A stretch of 64,000 nt of DNA, from assembly GCA_002840765.1 (NCBI GenBank), contig PHCE01000001.1:62001-126000 (forward strand), written 5' to 3'. The DNA is from Betaproteobacteria bacterium HGW-Betaproteobacteria-7 (GTDB taxonomy: Bacteria > Pseudomonadota > Gammaproteobacteria > Burkholderiales > Rhodocyclaceae). The notes under the pieces were generated by a model, which was given only the letters and a program-made list of their open reading frames with translations, made no database searches and was not told the origin of the DNA. Made by a program: the position numbers and the translations under genes. Positions 36,038-45,653 of the stretch are shown piece after piece. Numbering within the stretch: position 1 is the first letter of the stretch; each line of letters begins with the position of its first letter.

Positions 36038-37597
36038 ATGGAAGAGATTCTCCGCCAGGCCCAGACTCTCCTGCGCGCCACCTGGAAACATCGCCGTCTC
36101 GGCATGCTGGTCGCCTGGATCGTCGGCGCCATCGCTGCTGGCGTCATCCTGCGCATGCCTGATCGTTATGAGGCCTCGGCCCGCATTTTTGTTGATACCC
36201 AATCGATCCTCAAGCCGCTGATGTCAGGACTGACTGTCCAGCCAAACATCGAACAGCAGGTCATGATGCTGAGCCGAACGCTGATCAGCCGGCCCAATGT
36301 CGAGAAAGTGATCCGCATGGCCGATCTCGATCTCAACATCAAGGGCAAGGCCGAACAGGAAGCCCTGATTGACCAAGTGAGCAAGAGCCTGAAAATCCAG
36401 AGCGTCGGTCGCGACAATCTCTACACCCTCTCCTATCGCGATACCGAACCGGGCAAAGCCCAGCGCGTGGTCCAGGCCCTGGTTTCGATCTTTGTCGAGT
36501 CCAGCCTCGGCAACAAGCGCCAGGACTCGGACTCCGCCCGCAAATTCATCGACGATCAGATCCGCAATTATGAAACCAAGCTGCAGGAAGCCGAGAACCG
36601 CCTCAAGGAATTCAAACTGCGCAACATCGATCTCCAGACCGGCGAAGGCCGAACCAGTTTTGACCGCCTTTCGGATCTTTCGATCCAGCTCAGCACGTCG
36701 CGTCTGGCTTTGAGCGAAGCGGTCAATTCCCGCGACGCCCTGCGCCGTCAGATCACTGGCGAGGAACCCGTACTGTTGCCGGAATCATCCGGTGCCGACT
36801 CCCTCATTTCGCTGCCCGAGATTGACGGTCGTATCGACACGCAGAGGCGCAATCTCGATGCCCTACTCCAACGTTACACGGACCAGCATCCGGATGTCGT
36901 CGGCACCCGTCGGCTAATCAAGGATCTGGAAGAGCAGAAACGCCTGGAACTGGTATCCCGTAAAAAATTTGCCGCGGCCAACCCGGGTTCGTCGATCAGC
37001 AACAACCCTGTCTACCAGCAACTGAAGGTATCCCTTGCCGAAGCCGAGGCCAATGTCGCCTCGCTGCAGGCCCGGGTTGCCGAATATGAGGCGCGCTACA
37101 AGCGCCTGACCGACCTGATGAAGACGCAGCCGCAACTGGAGGCTGAGTTCACCCAGCTCAACCGCGACTACGAAATTCACAAGAAAAACTACGAGCAACT
37201 GGTCAGCCGCCGCGAATCGGCAGAACTTTCCGGCGACCTCGAAGCCGCTGGTTCAGTCGCCGATTTCCGCCTGATCGACCCGCCGCGTGCCTCGAACAAC
37301 CCGGTCGCACCGAACCGTACCCTGCTCTTCCCACTCGGTCTGTTACTCGGCCTCGCCGCCGGCCTGTTCGTTGCCTTCGCCGCCAGCCAGATCCGCCCGG
37401 TCTTCTTCGATGGTAAAAATTTGCGCGAGGTAACCGGCCTGCCGCTGCTCGGTACCGTATCGCTGATTCCCAACGAAGCACGGCGACTTAAGGAGCGTGC
37501 CAGCTTGCGGCGTTTCCTGGCAGCCACGGCCGGACTGTTCGTCGCCTATGGTGCCGGCATTGCCGCCCTCCTCTTCCTTTCCCAACGTGCTGCCTGA
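36038..37597 (+). CDS. XrtA-system polysaccharide chain-length determinant (Wzz type)
   Basis: A 519-residue inner-membrane protein with two transmembrane helices (about 24-41 and near the C-terminus), a Wzz domain start (RYEASARIFVDTQSIL), and a long periplasmic coiled coil (residues about 160-400, EAENRLKEFKLRN). The GNVR-like segment near NYEQLVSRRESAELS precedes the last helix. It controls chain length with the kinase encoded immediately after. ATG 36038 lies 64 bases after the export gene. Confidence 0.92.
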   Translation: MEEILRQAQTLLRATWKHRRLGMLVAWIVGAIAAGVILRMPDRYEASARIFVDTQSILKPLMSGLTVQPNIEQQVMMLSRTLISRPNVEKVIRMADLDLNIKGKAEQEALIDQVSKSLKIQSVGRDNLYTLSYRDTEPGKAQRVVQALVSIFVESSLGNKRQDSDSARKFIDDQIRNYETKLQEAENRLKEFKLRNIDLQTGEGRTSFDRLSDLSIQLSTSRLALSEAVNSRDALRRQITGEEPVLLPESSGADSLISLPEIDGRIDTQRRNLDALLQRYTDQHPDVVGTRRLIKDLEEQKRLELVSRKKFAAANPGSSISNNPVYQQLKVSLAEAEANVASLQARVAEYEARYKRLTDLMKTQPQLEAEFTQLNRDYEIHKKNYEQLVSRRESAELSGDLEAAGSVADFRLIDPPRASNNPVAPNRTLLFPLGLLLGLAAGLFVAFAASQIRPVFFDGKNLREVTGLPLLGTVSLIPNEARRLKERASLRRFLAATAGLFVAYGAGIAALLFLSQRAA

Positions 37598-37606
37598 GAG
37601 TGATCG

Positions 37607-38548
37607 ATGAGTCTGATTGAACAAGCAGCCAAGCGCCTGGAACAACTTCGTCAGGCCGGCGTCGAGCTACCAGAGGAACCGGCTGTACAGACGCCGGCAC
37701 AAAAATCGCACGCGGCGGCGACAGCACCCGATCCCTACGATAGGGCAATCATCCAGCCAAGCGCCTCCGTTGGCGAGCTGAAGAAGACGGCGACTCAGGT
37801 CAGTAAGCGCGTGGAACTCAATCTGGAGGCAATATCCGCCTCCGGCCTGCTCGTGCCGCAAGCCACCCGCAGCCAACTGGCCGACGAATACCGTGTCATC
37901 AAGCGCCCGCTAATCGCCAATGCCATGGGCAAGGGCGGTGAACAACTGGCCAACGGCAACCTGATCATGGTCACCAGCGCCCTTCCCGGCGAAGGCAAGA
38001 GCTTCACTGCCATCAATCTGGCCATCAGTATCGCCATGGAACTCGACAACACGGTGATGCTGGTCGATGCCGACGTCGCCCGTCCGTCCGTCCTTAATAT
38101 GCTCGGCCTGCCACCGGCTCCCGGTCTGCTGGATGTAGTAGACAAGAACTCGGTCGATATTTCCGGCGTACTCTTACGCACCAACGTCGAGAAGCTGTCG
38201 ATCCTGCCCAGCGGCACGCAACACCCACGAGCCACCGAACTGCTCGCCAGCGATGCCATGGTCCGTCTGCTTGACGACATGGCCAGCCGCTACAGCGACC
38301 GCATCATCATTTTTGACTCCCCGCCGCTGCTGCTGACCACCGAATCGCGCGCCCTGGCCACCCACATGGGCCAGATTGTCATCGTCGTCAATGCCGAGAA
38401 CACCGCCCAGGCAGCAGTCAAGCAGGCGGTCGATGCGATCGATGCCTGCCCCGTAAAGATGATGGTGCTCAATCAAGCAAGACAGGCTTCAACTGACGGC
38501 TATGGTTACGGTTACGGTTACGGCTACGGATATGGCAATGAGAAGTAG
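37607..38548 (+). CDS. XrtA-system tyrosine autokinase (BY-kinase)
   Basis: A 313-residue CpsD-like P-loop kinase. The Walker A is ALPGEGKSFTAINLA, Walker A' is VMLVDADVARPS, and Walker B is IIIFDSPPLLL. The C-terminus is a Tyr cluster of alternating Gly-Tyr (six Tyr), the usual site of autophosphorylation that controls polymerisation. It works with the chain-length protein upstream. The Tyr tail is encoded by a near-perfect hexamer repeat, and the barrel gene's start lies within the last codons. Confidence 0.93.
   Translation: MSLIEQAAKRLEQLRQAGVELPEEPAVQTPAQKSHAAATAPDPYDRAIIQPSASVGELKKTATQVSKRVELNLEAISASGLLVPQATRSQLADEYRVIKRPLIANAMGKGGEQLANGNLIMVTSALPGEGKSFTAINLAISIAMELDNTVMLVDADVARPSVLNMLGLPPAPGLLDVVDKNSVDISGVLLRTNVEKLSILPSGTQHPRATELLASDAMVRLLDDMASRYSDRIIIFDSPPLLLTTESRALATHMGQIVIVVNAENTAQAAVKQAVDAIDACPVKMMVLNQARQASTDGYGYGYGYGYGYGNEK
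38498..38536 (+). repeat. GGTTAC hexamer repeat encoding the Gly-Tyr tail
   Basis: Six Gly-Tyr codon pairs, the central three identical (GGTTAC), the rest synonymous variants. Slippage by whole units would stay in frame and change the number of phosphorylatable Tyr. It ends one base before the next gene's ATG at 38538. Confidence 0.75.
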
Positions 38549-40145
38549 GATTCCCGTACGCCTTCCACTGGTCGCAGCACTGCTCCTGACTACCGCTTCG
38601 GGTGCCTGGGCGCAGCAAGCTGGCGGCGGAGCGCTACCGACTCCAGCCATGGGGGCAGTCTCTACAGTCAATACCGCGCAGACCGCAGGCGGCGGCGCCG
38701 GCCCGACCGGTGGCCGCGCCTGGTCGATCCGGCCACGCATCGGCATGACCATGACAGCCACCGATAATGGCCGGGTCGGCGGCAATGCCAACAGCGAAAG
38801 CGACCTGATTACCGAACTGTCCCCCGGCATCCGCATTGATGCGCGGACAGCCAGACTACGCGGTTATTTCGATTACTCGCTGCGCGGCCAGCATTACCTG
38901 AATAACAGCAGTAGCCGCACTCAGAATGCCCTGAATGCATTCGGCACCTTCGAGGCCGTTGAAGACTGGCTGTTCATCGACGTCAGCGGCAACATCGCGC
39001 AGCAATCCATTTCGGCTTTCGGCACCCAGTCCAACGACAGCCTGCAAAACAGCAACAGCACGGAAACAGCCACCTACCGGCTGTCCCCCTACATTCGCGG
39101 CAAGCTGGGCAACGCCGTCGATTATCAACTACGCTACAACGCCTCGACTACCCGGGCCGACGCCAGCAGTGCCTCGAATGTCGATATCGGTCAGTGGGTG
39201 GGCCGCCTGGGCGGTAGCACGCCTTTCCACAACCTGCGGTGGAGCGTCGACGCGAACCGCCAGACAACCGACTACAGCAACGGCCGCAAGACCGACGCCG
39301 ACTTGCTGCGCGCCATGGTCACGTACGCCATTACACCGCAGTTCCGCCTCTCCGCCAGCGGCGGCTGGGAGCGAAACAATTACGCTTCTCTGGACCAAGA
39401 AAGCCGCAGCATGCATGGCTACGGCTTCGACTGGAATCCGACTACTCGTACACAGATATCCGCCTTCAAGGAAAGCCGCTTTTTTGGCGATGGTCACCGG
39501 TTTTCGTTCAATCATCGCTTCCCGATGAGCAGCATCCGCTACACCGATACCAAAGATGTCTCGGTGAACCCGAACCAGTTCGCCACCGCCGGCATGGGCA
39601 GCATCTATGACATGTATTTCGAACATTATGCCGCCCAGTTCCCCGACCCCATCCTTCGTGCTGCCAAAGTCAATGATCTACTGGCGGCAAGCGGCATCAA
39701 TCCGAATCAACAGGTGGTCAGCGGATTCCTCTCATCGCAAGCCAGCCTCCAGCGTCAGCAGCAACTCGCCTTTGTCCTCTACGGCGCGCGTAATTCGCTG
39801 ACGCTGCAACTCAATCGCAGCGAAAACTCATCCCTTCTCACAGCCGCTGTCGTCGACGATTTCGCACAAAGTACGGTCATCCGCCAGCGCGGCATCGGTC
39901 TCAGCCTCTCGCACCGCCTGACCCCGTTGTCGAATCTCAATGCCTCAGTCAACCGCCAGCAAAGCACCGGACAGGGCAATGGCAGCAATCTGAAGACGAC
40001 AACCACCGCGTACGTGGTCAGCGCTTCGACCAAGCTGGGTGCCAAGACGACCGGTTCGCTCAGCCTGCGCCACACGAATTTCGACACCACGACCAATCCC
40101 TATACCGAGAATGCCCTGGTCGGCACGGTCACTTATACCTACTGA
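38538..40145 (+). CDS. XrtA-system-associated outer-membrane beta-barrel protein
   Basis: A 535-residue barrel protein with a signal peptide (VRLPLVAALLLTTASGAWAQ), about sixteen alternating amphipathic strands, and a C-terminal strand ending VGTVTYTY. It matches the PEP-CTERM-associated outer-membrane family that lies between the kinase and ATPase in these loci. The start is either ATG 38532 or ATG 38538; both lie inside the kinase stop region and no clear RBS decides. Probable role: the outer-membrane part of secretion. Confidence 0.88.
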   Translation: MRSRIPVRLPLVAALLLTTASGAWAQQAGGGALPTPAMGAVSTVNTAQTAGGGAGPTGGRAWSIRPRIGMTMTATDNGRVGGNANSESDLITELSPGIRIDARTARLRGYFDYSLRGQHYLNNSSSRTQNALNAFGTFEAVEDWLFIDVSGNIAQQSISAFGTQSNDSLQNSNSTETATYRLSPYIRGKLGNAVDYQLRYNASTTRADASSASNVDIGQWVGRLGGSTPFHNLRWSVDANRQTTDYSNGRKTDADLLRAMVTYAITPQFRLSASGGWERNNYASLDQESRSMHGYGFDWNPTTRTQISAFKESRFFGDGHRFSFNHRFPMSSIRYTDTKDVSVNPNQFATAGMGSIYDMYFEHYAAQFPDPILRAAKVNDLLAASGINPNQQVVSGFLSSQASLQRQQQLAFVLYGARNSLTLQLNRSENSSLLTAAVVDDFAQSTVIRQRGIGLSLSHRLTPLSNLNASVNRQQSTGQGNGSNLKTTTTAYVVSASTKLGAKTTGSLSLRHTNFDTTTNPYTENALVGTVTYTY

Positions 40146-40148
40146 CGC

Positions 40149-41246
40149 ATGTACGAAGCTTTCTACGGCCTGACCAACAAGCCTTTCCAGCTCAACCCCG
40201 ACCCTTCCTTCTATTTCGGCAGCAAGCAGCACAAGCGCGCCGCCGCCTACCTCGAATACGGGATGCACCAGAACGAGGGCTTCATCGTCATCACTGGTGA
40301 AGTCGGGGCCGGCAAGACCACCATTGTTCGCGGCATGCTTGACGCGCTTGATCAAAAAAAGGTCGTCGCCGCCCATCTGGTCAGCACCCAGCTCGATGCC
40401 GACGACACCCTGCGTCTGGTCGGCGCCGCCTTCGGCCTGCGCACCAAGGATGTCTCCAAGGCCGATGTCCTGATGTCGCTGGAAGCTTTCCTGATCAGCG
40501 CTACCGGCAAGGGCAAGCGCTGCCTGTTGATCGTCGATGAAGCCCAGAACCTGACCGCCCGCGCCGTCGAAGAACTGCGCATGCTGTCCAACTTCCAGTT
40601 CGGCAACCATGCCCTGCTGCAGAGCTATCTGATCGGCCAGCCGGAGTTCCGCCAGATCCTGCAAAGTCCGCACATGATGCAGTTCCGCCAGCGCGTCATC
40701 GCCGCCTGCCACATCGGGCCGCTCGATGTCGCGGAAACCCGCGCCTACATCGAACACCGCCTGAAATGTGCCGGCTCCACCGGATCGCCGGTCATCAGCG
40801 CGGCCGCCCACGAAGCCATCTTCAAGGCCAGCAGCGGTATTCCCCGGCGCATCAACTCGGTCTGCGACCGCCTTCTGCTGTTCGGATTTCTGAGCGACAA
40901 GAAAGAATTCGACGAAGCGGATGTCGAGGAAGTCGCCCGCGAAATCCATGATGAGACCATGGGTGGCAATACTCAGGTGGGAATCAGCTACTCCCCGGCC
41001 ACCTCACCCTACCAGCCGTGCAGCCCTCAGGCCTTTGGCGATGGCGATTTTTCAGGCAATCCATCCGCCGTGCTTGCTGGGCTCAATGCCCAGCAGTTTG
41101 GCGAACGCCTGGCCCGCCTCGAACGCAGCCTGCTGCAACTGGAAAAGATCAATAGCACCACCCTGAGCCTGCTCCAGCAACTGGTTGCCGGAGGCCAGCG
41201 TCTCTCGCCCCCCGACACCAACGAAAGCGAAAAAACTGATGCCTGA
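40149..41246 (+). CDS. XrtA-associated AAA ATPase (ExeA-like)
   Basis: A 365-residue ATPase. Walker A is GEVGAGKTTIVRG, Walker B is CLLIVDEAQNL, and sensor/arginine segments lie around MQFRQRVIAACHIGPL. The N-terminal YGLTNKPFQLNPDPSFYF is typical of ExeA/GspA and XrtA-associated ATPases. A C-terminal helical tail follows. It probably energises or regulates secretion. Its end overlaps wecB by eight bases. Confidence 0.9.
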   Translation: MYEAFYGLTNKPFQLNPDPSFYFGSKQHKRAAAYLEYGMHQNEGFIVITGEVGAGKTTIVRGMLDALDQKKVVAAHLVSTQLDADDTLRLVGAAFGLRTKDVSKADVLMSLEAFLISATGKGKRCLLIVDEAQNLTARAVEELRMLSNFQFGNHALLQSYLIGQPEFRQILQSPHMMQFRQRVIAACHIGPLDVAETRAYIEHRLKCAGSTGSPVISAAAHEAIFKASSGIPRRINSVCDRLLLFGFLSDKKEFDEADVEEVAREIHDETMGGNTQVGISYSPATSPYQPCSPQAFGDGDFSGNPSAVLAGLNAQQFGERLARLERSLLQLEKINSTTLSLLQQLVAGGQRLSPPDTNESEKTDA

Positions 41247-42402
41247 AACCTGGCCCGCCGATCTCGGCCCCGTCATCTGCGTTGTCGGTGCCCGTCCCAA
41301 TTTCATGAAGATGGCACCCATCCTGCGCGCTTTTGCCGCCCATGTGCCGGCCATTCCGACCCTGCTGCTGCATACCGGTCAGCACTACGACCGCGACATG
41401 AACGACCGCCTCTTCGAGGATCTGCGTCTGCCGCAGCCGGACATCAACCTGGGCATCGGTTCCGGCTCACATGCCGTACAGACTGCGGAAGTCATGAAGC
41501 ATTTCGAGCCGGTTCTCGAAGAGCACAAACCATCCTGCGTGCTCGTCGTCGGTGACGTCAATTCGACCCTCGCCTGCACCCTGGTTGCCGTCAAGAAGGG
41601 CATTCCGGTCGTCCACGTCGAAGCCGGCCTGCGCAGCTACGACCGCGCCATGCCGGAAGAGATCAACCGCGTCCTCACCGACCAGATTGCCGACCTGCTC
41701 TACACCACCGAACGCAGCGCCGCCGACAACCTGGCCCGTGAAGGCATCGCCGCCGAGCGCGTGCGCTTCGTCGGCAACGTAATGATCGACTCGCTGCTCA
41801 GCAACCGCCAGTTTGCCCGCGCGCCGGCCGCCACCGTTGCCGCCGGCGGCGGCGATCCGACGTTGATCGCCGGCCCGCAGGGCTATGGCATCGTCACCAT
41901 GCACCGGCCGTCGAACGTCGACGACCCGGGCGTGCTCGCTTCGTTGCTCGGTGTGCTGCGTGAAATCTCCGAAGCCCTGCCCCTGGTCTTCGCCCTGCAC
42001 CCGCGCACGCGCAACAACATTGAACGCTTCGGCCTGCAGCACCTGATCGACTCGCCGAGCATGATCATGCTGCCGCCGCAGGGCTACCTGGAAATGCTCG
42101 GTCTGATGGCTGGCGCCCGCATCGTACTCACCGACTCCGGCGGCCTGCAGGAAGAAACCACAGCTCTGGGCGTTCCCTGCCTGACCATGCGCGAGAACAC
42201 AGAACGGCCAATCACCGTCGACCAGGGCACCAACACCATGGTCGGGCGCGATGTCGCCGCCATCCGTCGGCAGACGGCGGAAACCCTGGCCGGCCATGGC
42301 AAGAGCGGCCGCGTACCAGAACTCTGGGATGGCCACGCCGCCGAACGCATCGCCGCAGATCTCGCCAGCTGGCTGCTGGCCCGCCACGTCATTGCCAACT
42401 GA
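41239..42402 (+). CDS. wecB: UDP-N-acetylglucosamine 2-epimerase (non-hydrolysing)
   Basis: A 387-residue enzyme making UDP-ManNAc. Landmarks are VVGARPNFMKMAPIL, LLHTGQHYDRDMNDRLFEDL, VHVEAGLRSYDR, and DSGGLQEETTALGVPCLTMR. Full length. ATG 41239 overlaps the ATPase stop region. Its presence suggests ManNAc or a derivative (ManNAcA) in the polymer. Confidence 0.95.
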   Translation: MPETWPADLGPVICVVGARPNFMKMAPILRAFAAHVPAIPTLLLHTGQHYDRDMNDRLFEDLRLPQPDINLGIGSGSHAVQTAEVMKHFEPVLEEHKPSCVLVVGDVNSTLACTLVAVKKGIPVVHVEAGLRSYDRAMPEEINRVLTDQIADLLYTTERSAADNLAREGIAAERVRFVGNVMIDSLLSNRQFARAPAATVAAGGGDPTLIAGPQGYGIVTMHRPSNVDDPGVLASLLGVLREISEALPLVFALHPRTRNNIERFGLQHLIDSPSMIMLPPQGYLEMLGLMAGARIVLTDSGGLQEETTALGVPCLTMRENTERPITVDQGTNTMVGRDVAAIRRQTAETLAGHGKSGRVPELWDGHAAERIAADLASWLLARHVIAN

Positions 42403-42412
42403 GATTCAGGAC

Positions 42413-43252
42413 ATGGCCAGACGTTCACCGAGCAACGCCTTCACCATCGACGTGGAAGACTATTTCCAGGTCTCCGCCTTCGCTCCGCACATCCCGCGTA
42501 GCGAATGGCCGGTGCGCGAATGCCGCGTCGAGCGCAACGTCGACTGCATCCTGGCCATGCTCGACGAACACGACACCAAAGCCACCTTCTTCACCCTCGG
42601 CTGGATCGCCGAGCGCTACCCCGACCTGATCCGCCGCATTGCCGCCGATGGCCACGAGATCGCCAGCCACGGCTACGGCCATGAACGGGTCAGCGACCAG
42701 ACGCCGGAAGCCTTCTATTCGGATATCAACGTCGCCAAGCTGATCCTCGAAGACCTGACCGGCGATGAAGTGCGCGGCTACCGGGCACCGAGTTTCTCGA
42801 TTGGCGAAAAGAACATGTGGGCCTTCGACTGCCTGGAGCGCGCCGGCTATCACTACAGTTCCAGCGTCTACCCAGTCCGCCACGATCACTACGGCATGCC
42901 GGACGCTCCGCGCCATGCGCACCGGATCGGCAAGCTCCTGGAAATCCCGCCGACCACCCTGCGCCTGCTCAATCGCAACTGGCCGGCCAGTGGTGGCGGC
43001 TATTTCCGGCTAATGCCCTATACCCTGTCGCGCTGGATGATCCAGCGCGTCAACGACGTCGACCAACTGGCCGCCGTCTTCTACTTCCATCCCTGGGAAA
43101 TTGACATCGGGCAACCGCGCATCGAAGGCATCAGCGCCAAGACCCGCTTCCGTCACTACATCAACATTGAGCGCATGGAGCACCGCCTCCATCGTCTGCT
43201 GGCCGACTTTTCCTGGGGCCGGATGGACGAGCTGTTCCTCGGCAAGGCCTGA
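42413..43252 (+). CDS. Polysaccharide deacetylase, DUF3473 type (XrtA system)
   Basis: A 279-residue NodB-fold enzyme. FTIDVEDYFQV holds the catalytic Asp pair, HEIASHGYGHERV holds the metal-binding His pair, and GYRAPSFSI follows. The C-terminal HPWEIDIGQPRI segment is the DUF3473 extension seen in exosortase loci. It removes N-acetyl groups from the exopolysaccharide. ATG 42413 follows wecB by ten bases. Confidence 0.92.
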   Translation: MARRSPSNAFTIDVEDYFQVSAFAPHIPRSEWPVRECRVERNVDCILAMLDEHDTKATFFTLGWIAERYPDLIRRIAADGHEIASHGYGHERVSDQTPEAFYSDINVAKLILEDLTGDEVRGYRAPSFSIGEKNMWAFDCLERAGYHYSSSVYPVRHDHYGMPDAPRHAHRIGKLLEIPPTTLRLLNRNWPASGGGYFRLMPYTLSRWMIQRVNDVDQLAAVFYFHPWEIDIGQPRIEGISAKTRFRHYINIERMEHRLHRLLADFSWGRMDELFLGKA

Positions 43253-43257
43253 TCCCG

Positions 43258-44292
43258 ATGATCGTCGACCGACTGGACCTTGCCGATACCAAGGGGGCGA
43301 CCCGCTGGGACGAATTCGTCTACGCCTGCCCGGAAGCCACCTTTTTCCACCGCGCTGCCTGGCAGAGCATCATCGGCGACATCTTCCGCCACGCCACCTA
43401 TTTCCTCTACGCTCATGAGGGCGGTGAAATCCGCGGCGTCCTGCCGCTCGCCCACGTCAACAGCCTGCTCTTCGGCAACGCCCTGGTCGCCCTGCCCTTC
43501 GCCGTCTATGGCGGGGTGGCGGCAACAACGCCAGAAGCCGCTGCAGCGCTCGAAGAAGAAGCGCAGAAACTGGCCGTCCAACTCGGCGTCGACCATCTCG
43601 AATTCCGCAACGTCACGCCGCGCCATGCTGACTGGCCGTCCCAGGACCTCTACGTCACCTTCCGCAAGGAAATCCTGCCCGACGTCGAGGCCAACATGTT
43701 GGCCATCCCGCGCAAGCAGCGGGCGATGGTGCGCAAGGGCATCAAGAACGGCCTGGTCAGCCACATCGATGACAACGCCGACCGCTTTTTTGCCGTCTTC
43801 GCCGACAACGTCCATCGCCATGGCACACCAGCCATGCCCAAGCGCTATTTCGAATACCTGCTGCGCGTCTTCGGCAAGGATTGCCAGATTCTCACCGTCA
43901 CCACCGCCGACGGCCAATTGTTGAGCAGCGTCCTCTCCTTCTACTTCCGCGATGAAGTGCTGCCCTATTACGCCGGCGATGATGAAGCGGCGCGCGATCT
44001 GGCAGCCAACGACTTCAAATACTGGGAACTGATGCGCCGCTCCTGCGAGCGCGGCCTGCGCCTCTTCGACTACGGGCGCAGCAAGGTCGGCACCGGCCCC
44101 TATTCGTTCAAGAAAAACTGGGGCTTCGAGCCACAACCACTGCACTACGAATACCGCCTCTACAAGCGCGACAGCATTCCGCAGAACAATCCCAACAACG
44201 CCAAATACAAACTATTCATCGAAGCCTGGCGGCGCATGCCGATCGGGCTGGCCAACTGGCTCGGGCCGCACATCGTGCGCAACCTGGGCTAG
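43258..44292 (+). CDS. FemAB-related protein, XrtA system
   Basis: A 344-residue GNAT/FemAB-fold protein. RSKVGTGPYSFKKNWGFEP is its signature, following the YYAGDDEAARDLAANDFKYW region. FemAB proteins transfer aminoacyl groups from tRNA; this XrtA-associated branch probably modifies the polymer or the PEP-CTERM protein. Starts five bases after the deacetylase stop. Confidence 0.9.
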   Translation: MIVDRLDLADTKGATRWDEFVYACPEATFFHRAAWQSIIGDIFRHATYFLYAHEGGEIRGVLPLAHVNSLLFGNALVALPFAVYGGVAATTPEAAAALEEEAQKLAVQLGVDHLEFRNVTPRHADWPSQDLYVTFRKEILPDVEANMLAIPRKQRAMVRKGIKNGLVSHIDDNADRFFAVFADNVHRHGTPAMPKRYFEYLLRVFGKDCQILTVTTADGQLLSSVLSFYFRDEVLPYYAGDDEAARDLAANDFKYWELMRRSCERGLRLFDYGRSKVGTGPYSFKKNWGFEPQPLHYEYRLYKRDSIPQNNPNNAKYKLFIEAWRRMPIGLANWLGPHIVRNLG

Positions 44293-44301
44293 GGATACAA
44301 C

Positions 44302-45513
44302 ATGGCCAACATCCTCTACCTCGTCCATCGCCTGCCCTACCCGCCCAACAAGGGCGACAAGGTGCGTTCCTACAACCTGCTCAAGCACTTGCTCAAGCAG
44401 CATCGCGTCTTCCTCGGCACCTTCATCGACGACCCCGAGGACGCCGTCCATATCCCGGTGCTCCAAGGAATGTGCGCCAACCTGCACGTCGCCCGCATCG
44501 ACCCGCGCCTGGCCAAGATCCGCAGCCTGAACGGCCTGCTCGCCGGCGAGCCGCTGACCCTGCGCTATTACCGCGATGCCGGGTTGATGAACTGGGTCGA
44601 CGACATCTGCCGCTTTCAGAAGATCGACGCCGCCGTCGTCTTCAGCTCGGCCATGGCGCAATACATAGAAGACAAGCAGCGGATGCCGGTGCTGATCGAT
44701 TTCGTCGATGTCGACTCAGCCAAATGGACGCAATATGCCCCCAAGCACCGCTGGCCGTTGTCCTGGATCTACCGTCGCGAAGGCCGCCTGCTGCTTTCCT
44801 ATGAACGCCTGATGGCCTCAAAGGCAGCGCGCTCATTCCTGGTCACCGCTGCCGAAGTCGAGCTGTTCGGCAAGCTGGCCCCGGAATGCAGCGTCCGCGT
44901 GGAAGCCATGTGCAATGGTGTCGATGCCGACTACTTCGCCCCCGCCGCCGACCGGCCGTCGCCCTTCGCGGCAGATGAAGAAACCGTCGTCTTCACCGGT
45001 GCCATGGACTACTGGCCCAATATCGACGCCGTCACCTGGTTCGTCGGCGAAATGTTGCCGGCCCTGCTGCAGCGCCGGCCCAAGCTGCGCTTCTACATCG
45101 TCGGCCGCAGCCCCACTCCGGAAGTCCAGGCCCTGGCCGGCGACCATGTCGTCGTCACCGGCACCGTGCCCGATGTCCGCCCCTACCTGCAACACGCCGG
45201 CGTTGTCGTTGCTCCGCTGCGCATCGCCCGCGGCATCCAGAACAAGATACTGGAAGCCATGGCCATGGAACGGCCGGTGATCGCCGCCAGAGAATGCGCC
45301 AGCCCGGTTGATGCAACGCCAGGCAGCGAACTGCTGACCGCCGACAGCGCCGACGAATTCGTCAGCGCCATCGATGCTCAGCTGACCGACCCGGCAAGCG
45401 CCGCCGCCATCGGCCGCGCTGCCCGCGCCCGGGTCATCGCCCGCTATAGCTGGGAAGCGCACATGAGCCGGATCGATCCCTATATCGGCCAAGGTGGCGA
45501 TGCTTCAAGATGA
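44302..45513 (+). CDS. Glycosyltransferase, exosortase A-associated (GT4-like)
   Basis: A 403-residue GT-B enzyme with the exosortase-type N-terminus ILYLVHRLPYPPNKGDKVRSYN, the donor-site region VVFTGAMDYWPNIDAVTWF, and PLRIARGIQNKILEAMAM. It adds a sugar of the repeat unit. Its TGA overlaps the ATG of a 44-residue frame, so the operon's original junction with the next glycosyltransferase (46714) has been split by inserted DNA. Confidence 0.92.
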   Translation: MANILYLVHRLPYPPNKGDKVRSYNLLKHLLKQHRVFLGTFIDDPEDAVHIPVLQGMCANLHVARIDPRLAKIRSLNGLLAGEPLTLRYYRDAGLMNWVDDICRFQKIDAAVVFSSAMAQYIEDKQRMPVLIDFVDVDSAKWTQYAPKHRWPLSWIYRREGRLLLSYERLMASKAARSFLVTAAEVELFGKLAPECSVRVEAMCNGVDADYFAPAADRPSPFAADEETVVFTGAMDYWPNIDAVTWFVGEMLPALLQRRPKLRFYIVGRSPTPEVQALAGDHVVVTGTVPDVRPYLQHAGVVVAPLRIARGIQNKILEAMAMERPVIAARECASPVDATPGSELLTADSADEFVSAIDAQLTDPASAAAIGRAARARVIARYSWEAHMSRIDPYIGQGGDASR

Positions 45514-45644
45514 ACAAGCGGAACGAATACCCAGCCGTCCGGAAACAACTCCTGCCGCTGCGGCTCACCAAGATCGAAGAGGCGTCTTCCGAATGGCTAC
45601 TGCACGAAGCCGCCAGTTACTATATAAAAAAATATTTTGTATAG
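45510..45644 (+). CDS. 44-residue frame of unknown status
   Basis: An ATG overlapping the glycosyltransferase stop opens a 44-codon frame ending at TAG 45642. It has a charged start (NKRNEYPAVRKQLL), then WLLHEAASYYIKKYFV. The end is AT-rich DNA that forms half of the inverted repeat. It could be a small coupled protein, or an accidental frame covering a promoter. No family is recognised. Confidence 0.35.
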   Translation: MNKRNEYPAVRKQLLPLRLTKIEEASSEWLLHEAASYYIKKYFV

Positions 45645-45648
45645 TAAC
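45616..45648 (+). promoter_or_regulatory. AT-rich inverted repeat, probable operator/promoter
   Basis: GTTACTATA (45616-45624) and TATAGTAAC (45640-45648) form a nine-base palindrome around a 15-base AT-rich centre with TATA-like elements. It ends five bases before the ATG at 45654. AT content is far above its surroundings. This looks like a self-contained promoter with an autorepressor site, as in toxin-antitoxin modules. Confidence 0.6.
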
Positions 45649-45653
45649 TCGCC

